64,000 bases of DNA from Streptomyces caniferus (GTDB lineage: Bacteria; Actinomycetota; Actinomycetes; Streptomycetales; Streptomycetaceae), in the NCBI RefSeq assembly GCF_009811555.1, contig NZ_BLIN01000005.1, forward strand, positions 2,737,501 through 2,801,500, given 5' to 3'. The notes under the pieces are model-generated. The model worked only from the letters and a program-made list of their open reading frames with translations, did no database searches and was not told the DNA's origin. Of the stretch, positions 6,946-15,959 are shown piece after piece. Every line of letters starts with the position of its first letter. The first letter of the stretch is position 1. A program made the translations under genes and the position numbers.

Positions 6946-9678
6946 GTGGCTTCCGGATCCGATCGAAACCCGATCATCATTGGCGGCCTTCCCAGCCAGG
7001 TCCCGGACTTCGATCCCGAAGAGACCCAGGAGTGGCTCGACTCGCTCGACGCAGCCGTCGACGAGCGGGGACGGGAACGTGCTCGCTACCTCATGCTCCG
7101 CCTGATCGAGCGCGCGCGCGAGAAGCGGGTGGCCGTGCCCGAGATGCGCAGCACGGACTACATCAACACCATCGCGACCAAGAACGAGCCGTTCTTCCCC
7201 GGCAACGAGGAGATCGAGCGCAAGGTTCTGAACGCGACCCGGTGGAACGCCGCCGTCATGGTCTCGCGCGCCCAGCGTCCGGGCATCGGCGTCGGCGGTC
7301 ACATCGCCACCTTCGCCTCCTCCGCCTCCCTCTACGACGTGGGCTTCAACCACTTCTTCCGGGGCAAGGACGAGGGCGACGGCGGCGACCAGATCTTCTT
7401 CCAGGGCCATGCGTCGCCCGGTGTCTACGCCCGTGCGTACCTCCTGGACCGACTGTCCGAGGGGCAGCTCGACGCCTTCCGCCAGGAGAAGTCCAAGGCT
7501 CCCAACGGTCTGTCCAGCTACCCGCACCCGCGGCTGATGCCGGACTTCTGGGAGTTCCCGACCGTCTCGATGGGCCTCGGCCCGCTCGGCGCGATCTACC
7601 AGGCGCGGATGAACCGCTACATGGAGGCGCGCGGTATCGCCGACACCTCCAAGTCGCACGTCTGGGCCTACCTCGGCGACGGCGAGATGGACGAGCCCGA
7701 GTCGCTCGGCCAGCTGTCCATCGCCGCCCGTGAGGGCCTGGACAACCTGACCTTCGTCGTCAACTGCAACCTGCAGCGCCTCGACGGCCCGGTCCGCGGC
7801 AACGGCAAGATCATGCAGGAGCTGGAGTCGCAGTTCCGCGGTGCCGGCTGGAACGTCATCAAGCTGGTGTGGGACCGCAGCTGGGACCCGCTGCTCGCGC
7901 AGGACCGCGACGGCATCCTGGTCAACAAGCTCAACAGCACCCCCGACGGTCAGTTCCAGACGTACGCCACCGAGACCGGTGCGTACATCCGCGAGCACTT
8001 CTTCGGTGACGACCAGCGGCTGCGCGCGATGGTCGAGAACATGACCGACGACCAGATCCTGCACCTGGGCCGCGGCGGTCACGACCACAAGAAGATCTAC
8101 GCGGCGTATGCGGCGGCGAAGGCCCACAAGGGCCAGCCGACGGTGATCCTGGCGCAGACCGTCAAGGGCTGGACGCTCGGCCCGAACTTCGAGGGCCGCA
8201 ACGCGACCCACCAGATGAAGAAGCTGACGGTCGCGGACCTCAAGGGCTTCCGTGACCGGCTGCACCTGCCGATCCCGGACAAGGACCTGGAGGACGGCGT
8301 GCCGCCGTACTACCACCCGGGTCGCGACTCCGAAGAGATCCAGTACATGCACGACCGCCGCAAGAGCCTGGGGGGCTATGTGCCCACCCGTGTCGTGCGC
8401 GCCGAGCCGCTGAAACTGCCGGACGACAAGGCCTACGCGGGCGCCAAGAAGGGCTCGGGGCAGCAGAAGATCGCCACGACCATGGCGTTCGTCCGTGTGC
8501 TGAAGGACCTCATGCGGGACAAGGAGATCGGCAAGCGCTTCGTGCCGATCGCGCCCGACGAGTACCGCACCTTCGGCATGGACGCCTTCTTCCCGTCGGC
8601 CAAGATCTACAACCCGCTGGGCCAGCAGTACGAGTCGGTCGACCGCGAACTTCTCCTTGCCTACAAGGAGTCGCCGACCGGCCAGATGCTGCACGACGGC
8701 ATCACCGAGGCGGGCTGCACCGCTTCGCTGATCGCGGCGGGCTCCGCCTACGCGACGCACGGCGAGCCGCTGATCCCGGTCTACGTCTTCTACTCGATGT
8801 TCGGCTTCCAGCGCACCGGCGACCAGTTCTGGCAGATGGCCGACCAGCTCGCGCGCGGCTTCGTGCTCGGCGCGACCGCGGGCCGGACGACGCTGACCGG
8901 TGAGGGCCTGCAGCACGCCGACGGCCACTCCCAGCTGCTGGCCTCGACGAACCCGGCCTGTGTCGCCTACGACCCGGCCTACGGCTACGAGATCGCGCAC
9001 ATCGTCAAGGACGGTCTGCGGCGGATGTACGGCGAGAACGCCGAGGACATCTTCTACTACCTGACCGTCTACAACGAGCCGATCCAGCACCCGGCGGAGC
9101 CGGCCGACGCCGACGTCGAGGGCATCCTCAAGGGTCTGCACCGCGTCAGCGCCGGTGAGAAGGGCGAGCACGCGGCCCAGATCCTCGCCTCGGGTGTCGC
9201 AGTGCCGTGGGCGGTCGAGGCCCAGCAGATCCTCGCGGACGAGTGGAACGTCAAGGCCGATGTCTGGTCGGCGACGTCCTGGAACGAGCTGCGCCGCGAC
9301 GCGGTGGAGATCGAGGAGCACAACCTCCTGCACCCGGAGGAGGAGCAGCGCGTCCCGTACGTGACGCAGAAGCTCCAGGGCGCCGAGGGTCCGAAGGTCG
9401 CGGTCTCGGACTGGATGCGGGCGGTTCCCGACCAGATCGCGCGCTGGGTTCCCGGCACGTACCAGTCGCTGGGCGCCGACGGCTTCGGCTTCGCCGACAC
9501 CCGTGGCGCGGCCCGTCGCTTCTTCCACATCGACCCACAGTCCATCGTCCTCGGCGTGCTCACCGAGCTCGCCAAGGAGGGCAAGGTCGACCGGTCGCTG
9601 CTGAAGCAGGCGATCGACCGCTACCAGCTCCTGGACGTCTCGGCCGCCGATGCGGGTGAGGCCGGCGGCGACGCCTGA
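6946..9678 (+). CDS. aceE: Pyruvate dehydrogenase E1 component (homodimeric type)
   Basis: The 910-residue single-chain E1 decarboxylates pyruvate with thiamine diphosphate and passes the acetyl group to the lipoyl E2, feeding acetyl-CoA to the cycle and to lipids. The ThDP/Mg site is seen as [10 protein letters not shown] followed downstream by [36 protein letters not shown] and [13 protein letters not shown] are E1 signatures. GTG at 6946 is chosen because the protein from [13 protein letters not shown] matches the family and GAAGGA is 5 nt upstream; a frame from 6832 adds an unlikely extension. No E2 or E3 gene is adjacent, as is usual for actinobacterial aceE. A 13-bp terminator follows. 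Confidence 0.97.
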   Translation: MASGSDRNPIIIGGLPSQVPDFDPEETQEWLDSLDAAVDERGRERARYLMLRLIERAREKRVAVPEMRSTDYINTIATKNEPFFPGNEEIERKVLNATRWNAAVMVSRAQRPGIGVGGHIATFASSASLYDVGFNHFFRGKDEGDGGDQIFFQGHASPGVYARAYLLDRLSEGQLDAFRQEKSKAPNGLSSYPHPRLMPDFWEFPTVSMGLGPLGAIYQARMNRYMEARGIADTSKSHVWAYLGDGEMDEPESLGQLSIAAREGLDNLTFVVNCNLQRLDGPVRGNGKIMQELESQFRGAGWNVIKLVWDRSWDPLLAQDRDGILVNKLNSTPDGQFQTYATETGAYIREHFFGDDQRLRAMVENMTDDQILHLGRGGHDHKKIYAAYAAAKAHKGQPTVILAQTVKGWTLGPNFEGRNATHQMKKLTVADLKGFRDRLHLPIPDKDLEDGVPPYYHPGRDSEEIQYMHDRRKSLGGYVPTRVVRAEPLKLPDDKAYAGAKKGSGQQKIATTMAFVRVLKDLMRDKEIGKRFVPIAPDEYRTFGMDAFFPSAKIYNPLGQQYESVDRELLLAYKESPTGQMLHDGITEAGCTASLIAAGSAYATHGEPLIPVYVFYSMFGFQRTGDQFWQMADQLARGFVLGATAGRTTLTGEGLQHADGHSQLLASTNPACVAYDPAYGYEIAHIVKDGLRRMYGENAEDIFYYLTVYNEPIQHPAEPADADVEGILKGLHRVSAGEKGEHAAQILASGVAVPWAVEAQQILADEWNVKADVWSATSWNELRRDAVEIEEHNLLHPEEEQRVPYVTQKLQGAEGPKVAVSDWMRAVPDQIARWVPGTYQSLGADGFGFADTRGAARRFFHIDPQSIVLGVLTELAKEGKVDRSLLKQAIDRYQLLDVSAADAGEAGGDA

Positions 9679-9712
9679 CCCCTCCGCGGCCGACGGCCGC
9701 ACCGCTTGCGCC

Positions 9713-9751
9713 GCGCCCCCCGACCAGCGTTCTCCGCCGGTCGGGGGGCGC
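9713..9751 (+). terminator. aceE terminator
   Basis: GCGCCCCCCGACC (9713-9725) pairs with GGTCGGGGGGCGC (9739-9751), 35 bp after the aceE stop and before the convergent I36 gene. Confidence 0.85.
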
Positions 9752-9800
9752 TGTGCTGCGCAGCGCCGGTGCGCGGGGCGGGTGCGGCGGTGCGGCCCGT

Positions 9801-10217
9801 TCAGCGTTCCCATACCTTGAACGCCCTTACCTGGTACGGGGATCGGGGCACCCAGGTGCCGCCGCCCGGATAGGTGTTGAACTCGGCGGTCTCGGCGCAC
9901 TCGGCGCTCTGGTAGGTGGTGACCGGCCGGCCGGTGCGGTTGGCGAGTGCGGCGGCACTGGTCCCCTTGGGCAGCGGGGTGCAGCTCTCGATGTCGGTGT
10001 CCGACAGCTCGTAGGTCCGCCGGGTGCCGCCGAAGTCGGCCTGCGGCCAGAGGCACAACTGTCCGGCCGCGCAGTGGCCCGAGGCTGCGCCGCGGCCGCC
10101 GGGGGTCGCCTGCGCGGCCGGGGTGCCGAGGGCGGGCGGGAGCGCGAGGGCCGTGGCGAGCGCGGCGAGGCCGGTGAGGAGCGCGGTGGTGTGGGACGTA
10201 CGCGGACGCAGACGCAT
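9801..10217 (-). CDS. Secreted peptidase inhibitor family I36 protein
   Basis: The 138-residue protein has a Sec signal peptide (basic MRLRPRTSH, hydrophobic LLTGLAALATALALPP, Ala-x-Ala-type cleavage near residue 36). The mature part has the I36/betagamma-crystallin-like pattern CAAGQLCLWPQADFGGTRR with four cysteines for two likely disulfides. The family includes SMI, a metalloprotease inhibitor from Streptomyces. ATG at 10217 has GGGGGAGAG 7 nt upstream. It is convergent with aceE and probably monocistronic. Inhibitor activity is inferred from the family; many homologues are uncharacterised. Confidence 0.82.
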   Translation of the reverse strand: MRLRPRTSHTTALLTGLAALATALALPPALGTPAAQATPGGRGAASGHCAAGQLCLWPQADFGGTRRTYELSDTDIESCTPLPKGTSAAALANRTGRPVTTYQSAECAETAEFNTYPGGGTWVPRSPYQVRAFKVWER

Positions 10218-10782
10218 AGGAATCTCTCCCCCGTGGAGTACGACGATGGCGTCCCGGCGTGGGCGGACTGCCCGCGGCGGGTGCTGCGGTGTCGAGCTTC
10301 GCGAGGGCGCGGCGCGGTTGCCAAGGCCGTGGCGGCACGGCCACCCGGATCAGGTATGTGGACAGCCGGAAGGGCCGGGAGCGGGGCGTCCGGTGCGCGG
10401 CGTTGACGTGGGACGGGCCGGCGGGACCCGGTGCGGAAACCGTTCGCCCCATGGCCTGCCGGGGTTCGGGCGGTACCCGACGCCCCCGGAGGAGGCCGGT
10501 GCCCCCTTCGGTTCCCGCGGCGGCTCATCCGGATGAGGGATTCGGCCCTCCGGAGGTGGTCAACTCCCGCCGGTCGCACGGCGGGAGGGGCCGGGAACGG
10601 TCCGGGACGGGCGGTTGACGCCCGCCGTTGACGGCGCCCGCGCAACGGCGCGCGGCCGGCCGAGGACGAGCCTCAGCCTGCCGCGCGCCGGGCGCCGCAC
10701 GTGGTGGTGGATGGCGGTCGCAGGTCGCGGCCGGGGGACCTGCCCCGCGCCGCGGACCGTGCGCCGTACGGCCGGGACCGGG
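10218..10782. other. 565-bp intergenic stretch
   Basis: No gene is supported here. It should hold the promoter of the I36 gene at its left end and the 3' region of the MFS gene at its right end. The only clear structure is a 9-bp hairpin at 10564-10587. Confidence 0.4.
10564..10587. terminator. 9-bp hairpin, possible terminator
   Basis: CTCCCGCCG (10564-10572) and CGGCGGGAG (10579-10587) enclose GTCGCA. It is about 200 nt past the stop of the minus-strand MFS gene, so a terminator role is possible but not close. Confidence 0.35.
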
Positions 10783-12384
10783 TCAGATGTGGCCGACGCC
10801 CGCGCCCGCCTCGGCGTTCGTGCCGCGCTTGGTGAAGACGGCGACGATGGCGGCGAGGACCGCCACACCGCAGGCGACCGTGAAGGCCAGGCCCATGCCG
10901 GACACGAAGGTGTCGTGCGCGACGGAGGCGATCTTCTGGGCGAACTCCGGCGGGGTGCCCTTCGGGACCGGGGCGATACCGGCCGAGACCGCGTCGGACA
11001 GCTGGGACGCCTTCGCGGGCGGGACCGGCGGCAGGCCGGCCGACTTCCAGTTGCCCGGGAGTTCGTTGTCCACGCGGGAGGCCATCACCGCGCCGAGGAC
11101 GGCCGTGCCGAGGCTGCCGCCGACCTGCATCGCGGCCTGCTGGAGGCCGCCGGCGACGCCGGAGAGCTCCAGCGGGGCGTTGCCGACGATGACCTCGGTG
11201 GCACCGACCATGACGGGCGCGAGGCCCAGCCCGAGCAGCGCGAACCAGAGGGACATCGGGCCGGTGCTGCTGTCCGTGTCGAGGCCGGACATGCCGTACA
11301 TGGCGACGGCGGTGAGGACCATGCCGCCGACCAGCGGAATGCGCGGGCCGAACTTGGTGATCAGGGCGCCGGCGAGCGGCGAGCCGACGATCATCATGCC
11401 CGTGAGCGGGAGGAGGTGCAGACCGCTGTCGACGGGGGTCATGCCGTGGACGTTCTGGAGGTAGAACGTCACGAAGAACAGGCCGCCCATGAACGCGAAG
11501 GCCATCAGCACCATCAGGACCGTGCCGGCGGTCAGCGGCACGGAGCGGAACATCCGCAGCGGGATGAGCGGTTCGCGGACCTTGGTCTCCAGGACGGCGA
11601 ACAGCGCGAAGAGGACCACCGCGGCGATCAGGAAGCCCCAGGTCTTCTTGTCGCCCCAGCCCCATGCCGACGCCTTGATCAGCGGCCAGATGAGGCAGAA
11701 CATCGCTCCGGAGAGCAGCACGATGCCCGGGATGTCGAACGAGCGCGGGGCGTTCTCCGCGCGGTGGTCCTTGAGGATCACCAGGCCGAGGACCAGCGCC
11801 AGCACACCGACCGGGACGTTGATGAAGAACACGGACTGCCAGTTGACGTGCTCGACCAGCAGTCCGCCGACTATCGGGCCGCCGGCGGTGGAGGCGCCGA
11901 TGACCATGCCCCAGATGCCGATCGCCATATTGAGCTTCTCGGCCGGGAAGGTGGCGCGCAGCAGTCCCAGCGCGGCGGGCATCAGCAGCGCGCCGAACAG
12001 GCCCTGCAGGACGCGGAAGGTGATGACCAGCGCGACCTCGTGGGAGAACCCGATGGCGCCGGAGGCGGCGGCGAAGCCGAGGATGCCGATGAGGAAGGTC
12101 TGGCGGTGCCCGAAGCGGTCACCGAGCTTGCCGGCCGTGATCAGCGAGACGGCCAGCGCGAGCATGTAGCCGTTGGTGATCCACTGCACGTCGGCGAGCG
12201 AGGCGCCGAGATCTTCCTTGATGGCCGGGTTGGCGATGGCGACGATCGTGCCGTCCAGGGCGACCATCATGACGCCGATGGCGACGGAGAAGAGGGTCAG
12301 CCACGGATGGCCGCGCAGCCCCTTTCGGGGCTCCGGTGCGGGAAGGTCCGGCGCAGCGACGGCAACCGGGGTCTGAGAACTCAT
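10783..12384 (-). CDS. MFS drug:H+ antiporter, DHA2 (14-TM) family
   Basis: The 533-residue membrane protein has 14 predicted spans. It shows the DHA2 motifs VALDGTIVAIANPAI in TM1, the loop GKLGDRFGHRQ after TM2, and GASTAGGPIVGG (motif C, antiporter) in TM5. It likely exports toxic organic compounds using the proton gradient. It is divergent from a TetR regulator, and the gap contains a perfect operator placed between this gene's -35 and -10. The -10 TAGCCT ends 6 nt before the ATG and no ribosome site is present, so the mRNA may be leaderless. The exported substrate is unknown. Confidence 0.93.
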   Translation of the reverse strand: MSSQTPVAVAAPDLPAPEPRKGLRGHPWLTLFSVAIGVMMVALDGTIVAIANPAIKEDLGASLADVQWITNGYMLALAVSLITAGKLGDRFGHRQTFLIGILGFAAASGAIGFSHEVALVITFRVLQGLFGALLMPAALGLLRATFPAEKLNMAIGIWGMVIGASTAGGPIVGGLLVEHVNWQSVFFINVPVGVLALVLGLVILKDHRAENAPRSFDIPGIVLLSGAMFCLIWPLIKASAWGWGDKKTWGFLIAAVVLFALFAVLETKVREPLIPLRMFRSVPLTAGTVLMVLMAFAFMGGLFFVTFYLQNVHGMTPVDSGLHLLPLTGMMIVGSPLAGALITKFGPRIPLVGGMVLTAVAMYGMSGLDTDSSTGPMSLWFALLGLGLAPVMVGATEVIVGNAPLELSGVAGGLQQAAMQVGGSLGTAVLGAVMASRVDNELPGNWKSAGLPPVPPAKASQLSDAVSAGIAPVPKGTPPEFAQKIASVAHDTFVSGMGLAFTVACGVAVLAAIVAVFTKRGTNAEAGAGVGHI

Positions 12385-12390
12385 ACAACG

Positions 12391-12420
12391 AGGCTAATGT
12401 CAGCCACTGACAGTTGACAA
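12391..12420 (-). promoter_or_regulatory. MFS promoter with TetR operator in the spacer
   Basis: Reading the minus strand, TTGTCA (12420-12415), an 18-nt spacer and TAGCCT (12396-12391) form a promoter for the MFS gene. The spacer contains the perfect dyad TGTCAG-CCA-CTGACA (12398-12412). This is the classic layout for TetR repression of a divergent pump. On the plus strand TTGACA (12414-12419) overlaps the same site and may be the -35 of the regulator gene. Confidence 0.75.
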
Positions 12421-12455
12421 AGCAATTCATGAGTCGGTAACTGTCATCTGGCTCA

Positions 12456-12466
12456 CAGGTAACCTG
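12456..12466. promoter_or_regulatory. Second small dyad upstream of tetR
   Basis: CAGGT-A-ACCTG is a perfect 5-1-5 inverted repeat 34 nt before the TetR start. It could be an autoregulatory half of the system, but it is short. Confidence 0.3.
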
Positions 12467-12499
12467 AGCAGCGATAACACCGTGGAAAGGCGGCTCAGG

Positions 12500-13153
12500 A
12501 TGGCGACCCCGACGCCGCATACGGCACCCGCGGGCCTACGGGAACGCAAGAAGCAGCGCACCCGCGACGCCCTGATCCGCGCGGCGCTCGAACTGTTCAC
12601 CGAGCAGGGGTACGAGGCGACGACGATCGACGAGATCGCGGAGGCGGTGGACGTCTCCCAGCGGACGTACTTCCGCTACTTCGCCAACAAGGAGGACGTC
12701 GCCTTCGCCGTCCAGGAGATGGTCGAGGCCCGCTTCCTCGACGAGCTGCACGCGCGGCCCGCGGCGGAGGCGCCGCTCACCGCCCTGCGCAGCGCCGTGA
12801 TGGTGGCCTGGGACGACATCGGCAGCGCCATCGAGTCGGTGATCCCGGTGGAGCTGCACATGCGCTCGTACCAAATGATCGAGTCGACGCCCGCACTGGT
12901 CGCCGCGCATCTGCGGCGCTCCTCCGAACTGGAGGAGGAGATAGCGCGGCTGATCGCCCGGCGCGAGGGACTGGACGTCGATGCCGACCCGCGGCCGCGG
13001 GTGCTGGTCGCCGCGTTCAGCGGGGTGATGAGGGTGGCCGGCAAGGTGTGGGGCGAGGGGCAGGACTGCAGCGTGGAGGCCATCCGGGAGCTGACCCAGT
13101 CGTACCTGGACCACATCGGGCCGGCGATGGACGACGACTGGCGGACGGGCTGA
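12500..13153 (+). CDS. TetR/AcrR family transcriptional regulator
   Basis: The 217-residue repressor has an N-terminal helix-turn-helix (RDALIRAALELFTEQGYEA, then TIDEIAEAVDVSQRTYFRYF) and an all-helical ligand domain with few family clues. It faces the DHA2 pump and presumably represses it through the dyad at 12398-12412; binding of a drug would release it. ATG at 12500 follows AAAGG; an in-frame GTG at 12482 would add MERRLR. The target assignment rests on the divergent arrangement. Confidence 0.9.
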   Translation: MATPTPHTAPAGLRERKKQRTRDALIRAALELFTEQGYEATTIDEIAEAVDVSQRTYFRYFANKEDVAFAVQEMVEARFLDELHARPAAEAPLTALRSAVMVAWDDIGSAIESVIPVELHMRSYQMIESTPALVAAHLRRSSELEEEIARLIARREGLDVDADPRPRVLVAAFSGVMRVAGKVWGEGQDCSVEAIRELTQSYLDHIGPAMDDDWRTG

Positions 13154-13463
13154 GCGCAGCCCGCACGGCACCCCGCCGAGGAGACGGGCCCGGCAACCCG
13201 CGCGCGGCATCCGGCGGACGGACGGGCAGCCCGGCCGGACCGACGCGATCCAGCCGACCACACACCCCCCGCCACTCCCTACTCCCTGTAACTACCACCC
13301 ATCTTTACGCGACCCCTCCGAACCCCTCCTGAGTCCGCGTATGCACGACTGAGCACCGAAAACGGGCGACATGTGTCCGGTTTGGTCGAAATACCCACTG
13401 TGAAACGTGATCTCACTCACGGTCACAGCGAGCACGCTGCCGCGTCTCCTAGGGTGGCCCGCG
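13154..13463. other. 310-bp intergenic stretch
   Basis: No gene is supported. The stretch near 13280-13420 is less GC-rich than the surroundings and probably carries the promoter of the exported hydrolase at 13464. No strong hairpin was seen after tetR. Confidence 0.4.
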
Positions 13464-14678
13464 GTGACTTCTTTCCCGGGCCTCGGCCCCTCCTCCGGTT
13501 TCCTCCAGTCCTCCGCGTTGCGCGCCGCACTCGCCCTGGCGGTGGTGTTCGTGATGCTTGCGCTGACCGGCTGGACGGCCGTCAGAGGCACCAAGGGAGA
13601 CGCCAACCCGCTGGCCACCGCCAGGACCGCCTGGCAGCACGCCACCTTCCACGGCCACCCGCTGCCCGACCCCGAGGCGTCGCCGGCCAGGCTCCGCACC
13701 TTCTTCACCAAGCTCACCGGCGCCGAGAAGCAGCAGCTCGCCCGCCGCTATCCGCTGGTCGTGGGCAATATGAACGGTGCCCCCGTACCGCTGCGGTACC
13801 GCGCCAACCGGATGGCGCTCGACGACGCCCGTGCCCTGGAGAAGCAGCGGATGGGCGACCGTCGGCTCACCCCCGTCGGCCGCCAGGAAGCGGGCCGGCT
13901 GATGCACCGCTTCGCCTCGATGATGAGTCCCGCCCGGCAGATCCTGGCCTTCGACCCGGCCGGTGACGGCCGGGCCGCCGAGGTCTTCGGCAACCTCCCG
14001 GCGGCGCAGCGGGTCTCGGTCGTGGTGCCCGGCGTGGACACCAACCTGTCGACCTTCGAGCGCACCGCGCGGGCGACCACCGCCCCCGTCGGCATGGCGC
14101 GGTCCCTCTACGGCGCGGAGCGCGAGGCCCGGCCCGGCACCCGTACCGCCGTGATCGCCTGGGCCGACTACACCTCGCCGGCCGGGATGGGCGTCGAGGC
14201 CGCCACCGGCAAGCTCGCGGCGGCCGGCGCGGTCCGGCTGCGCGCCCTGGTGGACTCGCTGCCCTCCTCCGACGCCGTCTCGCTGTTCTGCCACAGCTAC
14301 GGCTCCGTGGTGTGCGGCGTCGCGGCCCGTGACCTGCCGTCCAACGTCGAGGACATCGCGGTGGCCGGCAGCCCCGGCATGCGGGCCGGCAGCCTCTCCG
14401 GACTGGGCACCCACGCCCGCGTCTGGGCCATGCGGGATGCCGACGACTGGATCCAGGACGTGCCCTACCTGGAGGTCGGCGGGCTCGGCCACGGCGCCGA
14501 CCCCGTCGACCCGTCCTTCGGCTCACGGGTCCTGTCGGCCGACGGCGCCGTCGGCCACGCCGGCTACTTCGCGCCCGGCACCCGCAGCCTGCGCAACTTC
14601 GCCCTCGTGGGGGTCGGCGCGACCAGCACGGTCTCCTGCGCCTCCGACGATCCGCACTGCAGCTCGGACCTGGCCTGA
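13464..14678 (+). CDS. Exported alpha/beta hydrolase (DUF1023 type), copy 1
   Basis: The 404-residue protein has an N-terminal hydrophobic anchor or signal (ALRAALALAVVFVMLALTGW). The hydrolase domain has the nucleophile elbow CHSYGSVVCG with Ser279, a likely acid in the DADDWIQDVP region, and the strand VVVPGVDTNLSTF. A late histidine follows in LGHGADPVDPSFG and VGHAGYFAPGT. The GTG at 13464 places the signal correctly; AGGG is upstream. It is a clear paralog of the gene at 18202 (shared blocks: MARSL, TRTAVIAWA, CHSYGS, GLGHGADP, SLRNFA). The substrate is unknown; lipase or esterase activity is possible. Confidence 0.82.
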   Translation: MTSFPGLGPSSGFLQSSALRAALALAVVFVMLALTGWTAVRGTKGDANPLATARTAWQHATFHGHPLPDPEASPARLRTFFTKLTGAEKQQLARRYPLVVGNMNGAPVPLRYRANRMALDDARALEKQRMGDRRLTPVGRQEAGRLMHRFASMMSPARQILAFDPAGDGRAAEVFGNLPAAQRVSVVVPGVDTNLSTFERTARATTAPVGMARSLYGAEREARPGTRTAVIAWADYTSPAGMGVEAATGKLAAAGAVRLRALVDSLPSSDAVSLFCHSYGSVVCGVAARDLPSNVEDIAVAGSPGMRAGSLSGLGTHARVWAMRDADDWIQDVPYLEVGGLGHGADPVDPSFGSRVLSADGAVGHAGYFAPGTRSLRNFALVGVGATSTVSCASDDPHCSSDLA

Positions 14679-14704
14679 GGGCCACCGGGCCGCACGGCCG
14701 GTTC

Positions 14705-14745
14705 CGCAGGCACGGCCCGGCGCCCGGGGACGGGCCGTGCCTGCG
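14705..14745 (+). terminator. 15-bp stem terminator of hydrolase copy 1
   Basis: CGCAGGCACGGCCCG (14705-14719) pairs with 14731-14745. Beyond a one-base bulge the stem continues with CGGTTC against GAACCG. Confidence 0.75.
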
Positions 14746-14885
14746 GGAACCGCACCCGGCACCGGCGACGTCCACCAGGCAGGGAACGGAGCGGGGGGCC
14801 GGAGTGACGCGCGTAGCTGCGGCAGACGCCCCCGAGGTGTCCGGAAGGGGGACGGGCGGGCAACCGCCCGCATACGATGAGCCGC

Positions 14886-15764
14886 ATGGGTGATGTGCTG
14901 GCCGGTTTTCATGCCGTCTGGGAGTTCGACACGGACTCCGTACTCATCCGCTTCGAACGGGGGATCCGTAAGCCGAAGCTGTTCCAGGCGCTCGGCGAGC
15001 GACGCATTCCGTACGAGGCGCTGAGCTCCGTCGAGGTGTCCGAGGGCAGACGCGGCACGGTGGTGCTGCATGCCGTGCCCCGGCCCGGCGCCGATCCTCT
15101 GATGGAGGCGGCGGACGGACAGCTCAAGGAGGACGCCGATCCGTACCGGCTGGTGCTCCCGGCCGAGCGCGAGACGCTGGCCGAGTACTACGCCGACGAG
15201 CTGCGCGCGGTCCTCGGCCCCGATGCCAAGGAGCGAGCCGACCGGCACCTGGTGGCCGCTCCGGAGCCCCCGCTGCACTTCAAGGCGTACGACGGGAAGG
15301 CCTCCTTCGACGGCCGCTCGGTCGCCTTCCGGTGGTTCTGGACGGGCGCCTCCTCGGCGAAGTGGAAGTGCGGCGACCAGACCTTCCCGGTCGGCGAGCT
15401 GACCGGGGTCGAGTGGCGGTCGCCGGAGATCCTCAACGGCTATCTGCGGCTGCTGGAGCGCGGTGCGCGCGAGCCGGGGGCGGGCGAGGCGGACCAGGAT
15501 CCGGCCGCGGTGGTGTTCGGACTGGGGTACGGCCCCGTGCACGAGTCGCTGCCGTTCGCGGCCGCCGTGCTGCAGGCCGTACGCGCCGCCGAGCCGGCGC
15601 AGGACACGCCGGAGGGCGAACCGTGCCGCCGGACCGGGGACGCGCGCCGGGACCCCGCCGACATCGCGGACCGGATACGGCACCTCGGCGAACTGCACGG
15701 GGCCGGGCTGCTGACCGACGACGAGTTCAGTGCGAAGAAGGCCGAGCTGCTGGCGGAGCTCTAG
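14886..15764 (+). CDS. DUF4429 protein with C-terminal SHOCT-type helix pair
   Basis: The 292-residue protein contains two copies of a PH-like fold typical of DUF4429: the first starts MGDVLAGFHAVWEFD with VLIRFERGIRKP, the second is around HFKAYDGKASFDGRSVAFRW. It ends with the short SHOCT motif IRHLGELHGAGLLTDDEFSAKK, often linked to oligomerisation. A TACGAT box at 14873-14878 ends 7 nt before this ATG and there is no ribosome site, so the start at 14886 (rather than the ATG at 14877) fits a leaderless mRNA. The cellular role is unknown. Confidence 0.85.
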   Translation: MGDVLAGFHAVWEFDTDSVLIRFERGIRKPKLFQALGERRIPYEALSSVEVSEGRRGTVVLHAVPRPGADPLMEAADGQLKEDADPYRLVLPAERETLAEYYADELRAVLGPDAKERADRHLVAAPEPPLHFKAYDGKASFDGRSVAFRWFWTGASSAKWKCGDQTFPVGELTGVEWRSPEILNGYLRLLERGAREPGAGEADQDPAAVVFGLGYGPVHESLPFAAAVLQAVRAAEPAQDTPEGEPCRRTGDARRDPADIADRIRHLGELHGAGLLTDDEFSAKKAELLAEL

Positions 15765-15959
15765 GGGCTCCGGGCCCAAGGGCCCCAAGAGCCCCGGGGG
15801 CACCAAGAGTTGCCGGGGCTCCCGATGCCCTCGCGGACTCGTGCGGCCGGGGGCGCGGGCCCGGTTGCGGGTGCCGGGGACTCATACCGTGGTAGGGGGC
15901 GGAAGTCCGGACCCTGGTATGACGCCGCAGCCGCCGTACTCCGCTTGGATGGAGGCGCG

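Noticed and set aside
6793..10452. A 1219-codon minus-strand open frame opposite aceE
   Set aside because: It is antisense to aceE with no domain; the length only reflects the strong third-position GC bias.
10259..10618. A 119-residue plus-strand frame in the 565-bp gap
   Set aside because: It is Arg/Gly-rich without homology or ribosome site and overlaps the I36 promoter side.
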